Part shown: positions 24,180 to 31,705 of the stretch, piece after piece
Layout of the letters: the number at the start of each line of letters is the position of its first letter
Position numbering within the stretch: position 1 is the first letter of the stretch
Source of the DNA: an uncultured Chlamydiae bacterium
GTDB taxonomy: Bacteria > Chlamydiota > Chlamydiia > Chlamydiales > Rhabdochlamydiaceae
Direction of reading: 5' to 3'
Length of the DNA stretch: 37,272 nt
Assembly (NCBI GenBank): GCA_945952445.1
Contig: CAMFIG010000024.1
Span: 1 to 37,272, forward strand
The notes under the pieces: generated by a model
Databases searched by the model: none
What the model was told of the DNA's origin: nothing
What the model saw: the letters and a program-made list of their open reading frames with translations, nothing else
Position numbers and translations under genes: made by a program

Positions 24180-24586
24180 GATCGTTATTTGCTGCTCTGC
24201 TTGCAATTGGGGTGCATTGCTCGCTTTCAGCTTCCGTATATCTTTTAAATGACAGTCCTTTTCCTCTTAAAGCTGTCGTAATTGCCGCCAACGGTACTAA
24301 TGTTGGAGAGCAGGAAGTGCAGCCAGGCGTTACTACGTATATGGAAGATGAGCTTGGAGGATCGAATCCTACCAATCGAGAAATGGAGAGTTTTGAAAAC
24401 TATTCCAGCTCCATGACTCCTTACACTGTCTTTTGGTATTGCAAAGATGGAACGCTATATTCTAGCTGTCAGGATGTTTCTGCCGGCGCTACCGTTACAG
24501 CGAACAGCTGCAATGGAAGCAAATACTGCAAGCCTCCGAAGCCTCCTGAACAAGGCAACGAAGGCGATTCCAACTCTCAGGACTAA
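24176..24586 (+). CDS. Small secreted Cys protein, second of a tandem pair
   Basis: A 136-residue protein: signal MRSLFAALLAIGVHCSLSA, then SVYLLNDSPFPLKAVVIAAN. The mature protein has FWYCKDG, SSCQDVSAG, NSCNGSKYC and a Pro-rich end. It aligns with the preceding protein over the whole mature region but has two additional Cys residues. The ATG at 24176 overlaps the preceding stop (ATGA) and is preferred to one at 24125. It converges on the folate gene with a 4-bp overlap. Function unknown; envelope or secreted. Confidence 0.6.
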   Translation: MRSLFAALLAIGVHCSLSASVYLLNDSPFPLKAVVIAANGTNVGEQEVQPGVTTYMEDELGGSNPTNREMESFENYSSSMTPYTVFWYCKDGTLYSSCQDVSAGATVTANSCNGSKYCKPPKPPEQGNEGDSNSQD

Positions 24587-25149
24587 AAGAGAAAAACCTC
24601 GTCTAACGAGATATCATGAGGCTCTACTGGGAGTGCGAGTGCTAATTGTTCTTTGAATCCCACTCCCCATTTCTGGGTGGAGGAAAGTAGAGGAAGGAGC
24701 TTATCATAGTGGCCTTTCCCATATCCAAGGCGGTGTTTGTTGCCATCAAAGCAGACTGCAGGAACAAGCGCATAGGGAATTTCTGCGAGGTTGGTGACTT
24801 TTTCACATTGGAAAGGATTAGGTTCTTGGATGTTTAAAGAAGAAATGTAGAGTTGTTTCCAGCTTGTCACATGATAGATTTGTAAGCCATCGCTTTCAAC
24901 TCGAGGTAAAAGAAGACGGCCAGAGTCGGCAAGCCACTTGTTAAAAGCCCACAAGCTAATTTCAAAGGGTTTGCTTGCAAAAGAGAGCACCATTGTTTTA
25001 GGAGATGCGATCAGCTTTTCCATCAGAAAATGGCAAGCCTCAATGTTCGCTTCCGTTCTTCTTTCCAAGGAAAGAGAGGAAAGTTTTTTGAGAGTTTCTG
25101 TTCGAAGTTCTTGTTTATTCATTTGTGCTGGGGTGATATTTTTCAACAT
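24583..25149 (-). CDS. ygfA: 5-formyltetrahydrofolate cyclo-ligase
   Basis: A protein of about 188 residues. The MTHFS family converts 5-formyl-THF with ATP to 5,10-methenyl-THF. The signature at the C-terminal half, VPAVCFDGNKHRLGYGKGHYDKLL, is intact, as are the central LLLPRVE and the N-terminal basic helix with LERRTEAN. The start is uncertain (25188, 25149 or 25122); 25149 gives a usual length, and no start has a clear Shine-Dalgarno. In Chlamydia it neighbours recA and the operon of unknowns that also follows here. Confidence 0.85.
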   Translation of the reverse strand: MLKNITPAQMNKQELRTETLKKLSSLSLERRTEANIEACHFLMEKLIASPKTMVLSFASKPFEISLWAFNKWLADSGRLLLPRVESDGLQIYHVTSWKQLYISSLNIQEPNPFQCEKVTNLAEIPYALVPAVCFDGNKHRLGYGKGHYDKLLPLLSSTQKWGVGFKEQLALALPVEPHDISLDEVFLF

Positions 25150-25218
25150 AGTGGTCTCGCGCTTTATGAAGTGAAAAAAAGATATCATACTTAAGGAGTT
25201 TCGATCAACGTCCTAAAA

Positions 25219-26502
25219 TCAGTGGCTATCTTCTAGTAGGGGATCTCCCTTGTCATAGGATATTTTTCTCAAAAAGTACCCGTCTGGATCATAGAGGGTT
25301 GCTGTTCCTTTGCCTTTTTCTATCTTGGAGACTGGCTGCTTATTTCCTTTTTTGTAATATGTCCCGCTGATGAGAAGCTCATGTTCATATTCTTCCATGA
25401 GCATGATGTCTCCATTTTTGTACCAGGCAAAAGCAATCCCATTTTTTTTATTTTGATATATCTCTTTTTGGCTTTCCTGTCCTCCTTCTGGATACCAGGT
25501 TTTTACAGGGCCTTGGAGCTGATCTTCTTGCCATGTAAGGCAGATCTTGGGGCGAAGAGGGTCGGAAGGATTTTTTTGCGGGTAGTAGAGCCATTCTTCT
25601 CCATGTTTTTTCCCTTCTTTTTGCTCATAAATGGCTTTTATGAGGCCCTGTTCATTTAGAAGTTCTACTTTTCCTTCCGGGATGGCCTTGCGGTATTCGA
25701 TAAGACTGGAAAGAATCCCATTTTCAAAGAGGGCCCTCTTCCCATATCCTCCTTCAATGGAAGAAATAAGAGTTCCTTCTTTTGAAAAATAAGATCCCTT
25801 TTGCAATAGATCTTTTTCATAAATCTCTTCGTACATAATAGATTCTGGGTTCCAAAATCCTTTTGCTGTTCCATGTCTTAAGCCATCAGCATAGGGGATG
25901 ACTTCCAGCAGGGATCCTGTTTCATCGTAGCAAAGTTCTTCTTCTTGTAAGAGCCCTCTGAAATAAGAGAGCTTTCGTTTGATCTGTCCATTTGGGAAAT
26001 AATAAAGGGAAGTCCCGTGAAGCATTCCATGTTCATAATAAATCTCTGCTAGAAGATGACCATCTTCATCCCAGACGCTATTTTTCCCTTCAAAAACCCA
26101 ACTGTTTTGCGCTACTTCGGAGAGGTCAGCAGGCCCTTCAATCACTTGGAGGTCGAGCTTCTTTTGGCCGTTGGAATGCCATTCCACAAAGTGTCCATGC
26201 GCTCTGCCATCTAGCACTTCTAAAAACTGCCAGACATGGCCGTTGGAGTGGTAAGAGGTGATCTTGGAAGGAGACTTTCCTTCAGGGGTTTTCCCGTAGA
26301 CGCATAACACTTTTTGGTAGGGTTGTGATTCTAGGAAATTGATATTTTTGTAACGCGCAAGGCGGTCTTTAGTGCTGATCGTTTCTGAAAACCCGTTGCG
26401 GTCGACAACTTGGATGCTGACAAGGGTTTCTTCTTTAGGGTCTTTTCCTCGCATGCAGCTGCATAGACAGAGCAACAATAAAAAAGCAGGTATTGATTTC
26501 AT
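25219..26502 (-). CDS. YwqK/MORN-repeat lipoprotein
   Basis: A 427-residue protein with lipoprotein signal (AFLLLLCLCSC, Cys at 16). The mature chain is a series of about ten MORN-like/YwqK repeats of the type HGHFVEWHSNGQKK, HGTSLYYFPNGQIK and QGPVKTWYPEGGQE. MORN repeats in such lipoproteins form extended beta-structures; no catalytic motif. Placed after the two pilus-assembly-like genes with an ATGA overlap, and matches the conserved chlamydial gene in the equivalent position. Role in envelope assembly is inferred from neighbours only. Confidence 0.7.
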   Translation of the reverse strand: MKSIPAFLLLLCLCSCMRGKDPKEETLVSIQVVDRNGFSETISTKDRLARYKNINFLESQPYQKVLCVYGKTPEGKSPSKITSYHSNGHVWQFLEVLDGRAHGHFVEWHSNGQKKLDLQVIEGPADLSEVAQNSWVFEGKNSVWDEDGHLLAEIYYEHGMLHGTSLYYFPNGQIKRKLSYFRGLLQEEELCYDETGSLLEVIPYADGLRHGTAKGFWNPESIMYEEIYEKDLLQKGSYFSKEGTLISSIEGGYGKRALFENGILSSLIEYRKAIPEGKVELLNEQGLIKAIYEQKEGKKHGEEWLYYPQKNPSDPLRPKICLTWQEDQLQGPVKTWYPEGGQESQKEIYQNKKNGIAFAWYKNGDIMLMEEYEHELLISGTYYKKGNKQPVSKIEKGKGTATLYDPDGYFLRKISYDKGDPLLEDSH

Positions 26503-27152
26503 TTGTTGGAAGTCCCTTCCCTTTTAATTAGTTGCATTTGTAAGGTGTATACCTTTTCCTTCATCTCTGGGATCATCTTTTTCGATAGTTCAAAAGAATA
26601 AATCAGAAGCTGAGGAGATTTTGTTGAAGGGAAAAATGGATGTATTTTTACTCCTTCCGTTAGGCTTAAGACCTTTTTTAGGTCATCTTCGCTTAAGTCC
26701 ACGGGAGATTGTTGTTTTTCTTCTATCTCTTGGAATAAGCTACAGGATCTGCTTTCTCCTTCGGAAAATCTAAATCGATTCTGCCCTTTTTCTAAAAAAG
26801 AGATTTTCTCTTTAAGAGCCTGATTTGTTTCTAGATGGCTTGCAAAGATATTCCATTTTTGTCTTTCCGTTTCTAGTAAAGGCAGTGATTCTATCGAGGT
26901 TTCTAGATAGGTAGGATCTGCCTGGCTGATTTGGCTTAGCAGATTCTGCTCTCTTTCCATGGTCCTTTCTTTTTTTAACATCAGTTGATGAAGAGAGTGC
27001 ATTTTTGTTGTAACAGAGCGTAGGTGTTCTGCTCTTTCGAGATAGGTCGGAATGAGATAAGCAAGAGGAAGAAGAAGGAGGATCATTGCAGTAAGTAAGA
27101 CTGGGTTAGAATAGACCCAGTGTTTTTGGATGGATGGAATGCTAAGTTTCAT
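26499..27152 (-). CDS. PilO/GspM-like membrane protein
   Basis: A 217-residue protein. One transmembrane segment (LLTAMILLLLPLAYLI, about 19-34) is followed by a coiled coil (HQLMLKKERTMEREQNLL) and a C-terminal domain that suits a small ferredoxin-like fold. This topology, size and position directly after a PilM/N-like gene fit PilO/GspM. Sequence similarity is weak, so this is structural reasoning. Overlaps both neighbours by ATGA. Confidence 0.5.
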   Translation of the reverse strand: MKLSIPSIQKHWVYSNPVLLTAMILLLLPLAYLIPTYLERAEHLRSVTTKMHSLHQLMLKKERTMEREQNLLSQISQADPTYLETSIESLPLLETERQKWNIFASHLETNQALKEKISFLEKGQNRFRFSEGESRSCSLFQEIEEKQQSPVDLSEDDLKKVLSLTEGVKIHPFFPSTKSPQLLIYSFELSKKMIPEMKEKVYTLQMQLIKREGTSNK

Positions 27153-28723
27153 AGTTCTTTTTTATTTTTGAGGTAAAAACTTACAAAGTAGAGATTTCCT
27201 TTCGGCTTCCACGCAATCTCTTTTTTAGAATCTGCGATCGAGGTTTCTTTTTGCAAAGAGAGGTGGAACTCTTTGGCAAGCTCCGGGGAGGAGGTTTCTA
27301 GTTCAAGCTCTACTTTAGCTTGGTAAGGAGAAGACGGATCTGAAATCTTCGGGTATTTCACCAAAGAGTATTTAACATTTCGGATCTCTATCGTCCGGTG
27401 GATTTGAGGGTCTTTATCGATGGGATTTAATGCAGGGAGGGAACTAAGCCAAGAAAGGGTTTCTGATACATTAGGGACAGACAAAAGTAAAGGAAATGGA
27501 GTTTTGCTTTTTTTAAGAGAGCTTTCTAGAGATTTTAACTGCGTTTCAATTTCAGAGATCGAATGTGTTTTTGATGAATTTAATTTATGGGCAAAATAGG
27601 CATGGAAGGTATTTGCTAGAGCCTTTTCCTGCTTCCCGAAAAAGATATTTGCACCCAAAATAAAACAGGAGATCAACGCGCTTACAGCAAGGGCGTAAGA
27701 GAAGATCTGCTTTCTTTTTTTTGCATAAGAGATCTTTGCTGTATGGCGGGCTTGTCGAAACTGCACGGCGCACTCATCAGTGCTCGTGCCTTCCAATGCA
27801 AGGCCGATAGGGATTGCAAACGCCTCTAGTGTCGTAGCATCGTAGGATTCTAAGGCCGGAGAGCTGCACAAAGTAAGATTCTCGGGAAGAGCACTTGCGA
27901 CAAACTCCCGGAATCTAACGAAAGGGGCAAAGTTTCCGGATAAGATCACCTCTGTTATTTCTTCTTTGGCTGCTTTTTTCTGTAAAAACAAAAACAGACG
28001 CGCAAGCTCTTTTTGGGACTGATGAGAAATCGCATGAAGATGGGGGTATTCTTCCGGGTCTATTGACAGAAGATCGATTCCAGTTGGCCTTTCTTGAGTT
28101 TTCTGAGATTTTTGTAAGATCCGGTCAGCTTCAAGAGCTTCTAAAAAAGACTCCATCGCAATCGGGAATGTATGTGCAAACCCGAGTTTTCTTTGACAGA
28201 GACCAAGAGCCACTCCATGTTTGGGGCCGAAATGGAGAAGAAAACCGCATTGCATCGAAGGGAAAAAATGGAGAAAGTATCTCCATAAGGCTATGGGAGT
28301 GCACGAAACCTGTTCAGGGTCTAGGTTAATCGTTTGGAATGCATCAAGATGCCGAGATAAATACTCTGTTTTTGTCGCTACCAAGGTCACCTTGGAACTC
28401 TTGCGGTCTTCTTGGCGGGCGATTTGAACAGAGACTAAAGCATCTTGCGGAGGATAAGGGATCAGCTCCTCTATTTGGAATGGAAGTGAATCTAGGATTT
28501 TAGATCTTTCCGTGAGTTTTAAAGAAAGGTCTCTTACAAGGACTTCCTGCGCTTCGAGCCCTGTTACAAGAGAGCAAGGCTCTGAAAAAAAAGAGGATGC
28601 ATTGGGATCAAGTTCCGTAACAAGGCAGGACCTCATCCAATCAAAATGCAGTCTAGCCTTCTCTTTACGTACTTTGACCATTTTGATGATCGGACCCTCG
28701 ATTTGTACACCGATCCACTGCAT
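27149..28723 (-). CDS. PilM-PilN / GspL-like assembly platform protein
   Basis: A 524-residue protein. The cytoplasmic half (about 1-330) has an actin/PilM-like arrangement (MQWIGVQIEG start, LPFQIEELIPYPPQDAL, LHFGPKHGVAL, VILSGNFAPF). A single transmembrane helix (IFSYALAVSALISCFILGA, about 345) and a periplasmic domain of PilN/GspL type follow, with two internal lengths of coiled coil. In type IV pili and type II secretion these proteins connect the ATPase to the inner-membrane platform. ATPase and secretin genes are not in this window. First gene of a three-gene operon. Confidence 0.55.
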   Translation of the reverse strand: MQWIGVQIEGPIIKMVKVRKEKARLHFDWMRSCLVTELDPNASSFFSEPCSLVTGLEAQEVLVRDLSLKLTERSKILDSLPFQIEELIPYPPQDALVSVQIARQEDRKSSKVTLVATKTEYLSRHLDAFQTINLDPEQVSCTPIALWRYFLHFFPSMQCGFLLHFGPKHGVALGLCQRKLGFAHTFPIAMESFLEALEADRILQKSQKTQERPTGIDLLSIDPEEYPHLHAISHQSQKELARLFLFLQKKAAKEEITEVILSGNFAPFVRFREFVASALPENLTLCSSPALESYDATTLEAFAIPIGLALEGTSTDECAVQFRQARHTAKISYAKKRKQIFSYALAVSALISCFILGANIFFGKQEKALANTFHAYFAHKLNSSKTHSISEIETQLKSLESSLKKSKTPFPLLLSVPNVSETLSWLSSLPALNPIDKDPQIHRTIEIRNVKYSLVKYPKISDPSSPYQAKVELELETSSPELAKEFHLSLQKETSIADSKKEIAWKPKGNLYFVSFYLKNKKEL

Positions 28724-28827
28724 AAGACTCTCTTGATTTTTTTGCTTATGATTCTAATCGTACAGAGGATTTCCTGGAACTAAAGAAAATAAATCTGGTC
28801 CGCATTCCATTTCCTAGATCGATTCCT

Positions 28828-28986
28828 CTATGGACAGGTACCAATTAGCCGGATGAACCTTAAATTCTTATATCCGGCGGATACTCCAAATAAGGCCCGT
28901 CTTAGCAATGCTTGAGAGACTCCTTTTTCCAGGCCACGAATTCGATTTTGACCGTAAAGGTGAAAAAGGCCAGACGATGTCACCAT
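28828..28986 (-). CDS. Possible small protein ORF in a hairpin leader
   Basis: A 52-codon frame with a strong Shine-Dalgarno (AAGGAGGAG, 2 bp before ATG 28986) and a stop in frame upstream. Basic and hydrophobic mix (LFHLYGQNRIRGLEKG, then LLRRALFGVS). No family recognised; a transposase tail is possible. Starts inside the long inverted repeat 28972-29045. Low confidence. Confidence 0.3.
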   Translation of the reverse strand: MVTSSGLFHLYGQNRIRGLEKGVSQALLRRALFGVSAGYKNLRFIRLIGTCP

Positions 28987-29045
28987 AACTCCTCCTTATT
29001 TTTTGTTGGACCGTCAAGCCAACAAGGAGTATAGAGACATCGTCT
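28972..29045. repeat. Long interrupted inverted repeat around 29000
   Basis: AGACGATGTC (28972-28981) pairs with GACATCGTCT (29036-29045); inside, ACTCCT pairs with AGGAGT (29025-29030), and TTGTTGG (29004-29010) with CCAACAA (29019-29025). A short insertion (CCTTATTTT) interrupts the left arm. On the minus strand the right arm pairs with the ribosome binding site of the small ORF, so it could be a leader hairpin or an insertion-element end. Confidence 0.5.
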
Positions 29046-29084
29046 TCTTTTCTTCACTGAATCTCTAGGCCAAGCCTTGGAAGT

Positions 29085-29106
29085 CCGCCACTCAAAGTGG
29101 CGGTTT
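29085..29106. terminator. Rho-independent terminator-like hairpin
   Basis: CCGCCACT and AGTGGCGG pair perfectly over 8 bp with a CAA loop, followed by TTT on the plus strand. There is no annotated plus-strand gene just upstream, so its transcript is unclear. The remaining sequence to 29312 holds the yggT promoter. Confidence 0.45.
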
Positions 29107-29312
29107 ACCTGTCATGGAATCATTGTCGCCACCGTCAGGGGAGCACGCAGAGTAAATTATAGGAATTCATGGGTTAGCTAGGATTCTCGACGGAATGTTT
29201 GATTCTCAAGAGGTTTTTATGCATTAAGAATTTTTTGGCTTTTCAGAGTAAAATCTAATGGCCTCCAAATTGCAGGGTGAGATAAACTATCTCTTCTTTA
29301 AAGAGGAGTAAA

Positions 29313-29570
29313 ATGAAAATTATCGGCTATACGATTCATTTGGTTTTTTTAACCTATACCCTCTTGTTATTTGTCCGTGTAGTAGGGTCTTGGTTTCCAA
29401 GCTTTTCCCGGACATCTTTCATGCGGTTTGTTGCGCATTATACAGACCCTTATTTAAATCTTTTCCGCAAGATCATCCCTCCTATTGGAGGCGTTCTGGA
29501 CTTAAGTCCCCTTCTTGGTTTTTTTGTCTTGCAAATCCTGGAACAAATTCTATTGAGTCTTATTAGATAA
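29313..29570 (+). CDS. yggT: YggT family membrane protein
   Basis: An 85-residue protein of the YggT family (about 80-100 residues per unit). Two hydrophobic segments (IHLVFLTYTLLLFVRVVGSWF and LLGFFVLQILEQILLSLI) flank the family motif DPYLNLFRKIIPPIGG. The RBS is AAAGAGGAG before the ATG. Role in membrane or cell-division-associated processes; not well defined. Overlaps the next start by one base (TAATG), so coupled to the dihydrouridine synthase gene, as in Chlamydia. Confidence 0.85.
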   Translation: MKIIGYTIHLVFLTYTLLLFVRVVGSWFPSFSRTSFMRFVAHYTDPYLNLFRKIIPPIGGVLDLSPLLGFFVLQILEQILLSLIR

Positions 29571-30610
29571 TGGATTTTTTAAAAAAGCCGTTTTCCTTGG
29601 GATCTTTGGTATTGCCTTCTAATATTTTTTGCGCGCCTCTTGCCGGCTGTTCTGATCTCCCCTTTCGAAAGATGACCACTAAGTACAAGCCAGGTCTGGT
29701 ATTTTGCGAGATGGTGAAAATGGATGCTCTTATTCGCAATGACCCTCACACATTCCGGCTGCTCGATTATGAAGCCGGGATGCATCCCATTGGAGGTCAG
29801 TTATGTGGTAGTAAGCCTCATCTCGCGGCAAAATGTGCTCGGATCATTGAAGAGCTGGGCTTTGATGTAGTGGATCTTAACTGCGGATGCCCTGTCGACA
29901 AGGTAACAAAAGATGGTAGTGGATCGGGAATGCTCAAGACGCCTGAAAAAATCGGAGAGATCATCGCCAATATGGTGGCCGCAGTCAAAATTCCCGTGAC
30001 AGTAAAGATCCGAGCTGGCTGGGATGCCCTTTCTATCAACGCTCCTGAGATTGTGGAAATTGCTGAAAAGGCAGGAGCCACGGCGATCTGCATCCATGGA
30101 AGAACGCGATCTCAAGGGTATCGAGGGCCTGCTAATTGGGACTTTATCCGGCAGGCAGCGCAGGCTTCTAAAAAGATCCGTATCATTGCGAATGGAGATG
30201 TATTTGATGCGATCTCCGCGGAGAGAATCTTCAAGGCAACAGGGTGCGATGCGATTTTGCTGGCCCGTGGGACTATGGGACAGCCTTGGCTTATTGAGGA
30301 TATCGAAAGGCATTTCTTGGGGCTTGCCCCTATTGTCCGATCAGGGATAGATTATCGCAACTTCCTTATAGAACACTTAGGTTATATTAGCAGGTATCAG
30401 ACAGAGCGCAGAGCTTTGCTGGACGTGCGAAGGGTTGGCTGTTGGTATCTCAAGCTCGGAAGAGGTACAAAAGCGTTGAGAGAGGCAATCAATAAGGCAT
30501 CTTCTTTGCAAGAGGTCTATCAGCACATAGAAGCATTTCCTTGGGAAGATACGCAGTTTGCTCCGCTTTCTTCTCCAACGGAAGTCTCTTGTGAAGAAGC
30601 TTCTTGTTAG
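29570..30610 (+). CDS. dus: tRNA-dihydrouridine synthase (DusB-like)
   Basis: A 346-residue FMN-dependent enzyme reducing uridine to dihydrouridine in tRNA D loops. Motifs: APLAGCSDLPFRKM near the N-terminus, GGQLCGSKP, the active-site loop DLNCGCPVDKVTKDGSGSGM (catalytic Cys is the second Cys of CGCP), KIRAGWD, CIHGRTRSQGYRGPANW, IIANGDV and LLARGTMGQPWL. TIM-barrel then C-terminal helical domain. Length typical. Converges on the NYN nuclease gene with 4-bp overlap. Confidence 0.93.
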   Translation: MDFLKKPFSLGSLVLPSNIFCAPLAGCSDLPFRKMTTKYKPGLVFCEMVKMDALIRNDPHTFRLLDYEAGMHPIGGQLCGSKPHLAAKCARIIEELGFDVVDLNCGCPVDKVTKDGSGSGMLKTPEKIGEIIANMVAAVKIPVTVKIRAGWDALSINAPEIVEIAEKAGATAICIHGRTRSQGYRGPANWDFIRQAAQASKKIRIIANGDVFDAISAERIFKATGCDAILLARGTMGQPWLIEDIERHFLGLAPIVRSGIDYRNFLIEHLGYISRYQTERRALLDVRRVGCWYLKLGRGTKALREAINKASSLQEVYQHIEAFPWEDTQFAPLSSPTEVSCEEASC

Positions 30611-31083
30611 GACTCTGTATCTTTGAGTCTTTTTTCAAAAATCTCGCGGAGTCTTTCGATTTCTCTAACAGATGGTTTCCAGATAGGGTGCGGCTCTGTT
30701 TTTTTTGTTTTTTTATTTTGCAAAAAAGAAAAAAAATCTTTGATTGTTTTTTTATGGGCTCCCCTAAGCTCAGATTTGTGTATAAGTTCGAGATCGGAGC
30801 TAACGACGCAAAAGTCAGATGGCTTCTTCTGTTCTTCCAGAAATTGTATGATATAGTTGTCGGCACTGAGTCCTTGTGTAGTATAGACAATTTCAATCGT
30901 ATCATAATGGGAGCGAGAAGGTCCTTGAGGGAACCCAGCATCAAAGATGACTGTTATTTTAAGGGAAAATCGGTCGGCAAGGTCGTTGAGTTCGCGAATG
31001 AAAAGATCTCTTTTATGTTGCAAAGAGTGTTTAGTTTTAGGGAGCCGGAAGAGGAGATTGTACCCATCGATAAGATAATGCAT
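30607..31083 (-). CDS. YacP/Rae1-like NYN domain ribonuclease
   Basis: A 158-residue protein of the NYN (PIN-like) family. The N-terminus LIDGYNLLFRLP holds the first Asp; VIFDAGFPQ and CVVSSDLELI hold further acidic residues of the metal site. Related YacP/Rae1 proteins are endoribonucleases acting on mRNA at the ribosome. TGATG overlap with rdgB upstream. The C-terminus is basic. Confidence 0.72.
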   Translation of the reverse strand: MHYLIDGYNLLFRLPKTKHSLQHKRDLFIRELNDLADRFSLKITVIFDAGFPQGPSRSHYDTIEIVYTTQGLSADNYIIQFLEEQKKPSDFCVVSSDLELIHKSELRGAHKKTIKDFFSFLQNKKTKKTEPHPIWKPSVREIERLREIFEKRLKDTES

Positions 31084-31679
31084 CAGACTGAAAGGCTTTC
31101 TAAGAAAACAGCCATCTTATCGAAAGCCTTCCTTCGGTGAGAAATTCGATTTTTCGTGTCTTCTTCTAGCTCTGCAAAAGTCTTTCTATACTCGTGTTTC
31201 ATAAAGATGCTGTCATATCCAAACCCATTTCTTCCTTGTTCTGTTTCTGTGATCAGTCCTTCGCAGATCGCTTGCACTGATTTACTGGATCCATCAGGCG
31301 CTGCGAGGGTAAGGCAGCAAATGAAATATGCATATCTTTCAGCGTCTTGCAAATGGAGCATCTCACTCAGTAGTTTTTTTCTGTTTTCCCGATCAGAAGC
31401 ATTGTCTCCAGCATATCGAGCCGAAAGGATCCCAGGCTTACCATGGAGCGCAGGAACAACAAGGCCTGAGTCGTCAGCAAGGGCATAACGGCCAAGGGTA
31501 ATTGCAGCATGTTCTGCTTTGCTTTTTGCATTTTCCTCAAAGCTCTCCTCCTTTTCCGGAGGAGGAGTATACGAGGGGAAATCGAGCAAGCTGCGCACGT
31601 CCAAATGTTTCAGAGGTTTGAGCATGGCTCGAAACTCTCTGATTTTATGCATATTTGTACTTGCAATCACAAGCTCCAT
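31083..31679 (-). CDS. rdgB: dITP/XTP pyrophosphatase (HAM1/RdgB)
   Basis: A 198-residue house-cleaning enzyme that hydrolyses deaminated purine triphosphates (XTP, dITP) to monophosphates. Motifs: VIASTNMHKIREFRAML at the N-terminus, SFEENAKSKAEHAA, YALADDSGLVVPAL, ARYAG, FGYDSIFM, and the end AELEEDTKNRISHRRKAF. Complete. The second gene after greA (26-bp gap) in an operon. Confidence 0.95.
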   Translation of the reverse strand: MELVIASTNMHKIREFRAMLKPLKHLDVRSLLDFPSYTPPPEKEESFEENAKSKAEHAAITLGRYALADDSGLVVPALHGKPGILSARYAGDNASDRENRKKLLSEMLHLQDAERYAYFICCLTLAAPDGSSKSVQAICEGLITETEQGRNGFGYDSIFMKHEYRKTFAELEEDTKNRISHRRKAFDKMAVFLESLSV

Positions 31680-31705
31680 ACTCTTTCCCCTTGTTTTACA
31701 TGGGA

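Noticed and set aside
29579-30350. Long minus- and plus-strand frames inside dus
   Set aside because: Shadows of the dihydrouridine synthase gene; no ribosome sites or motifs.
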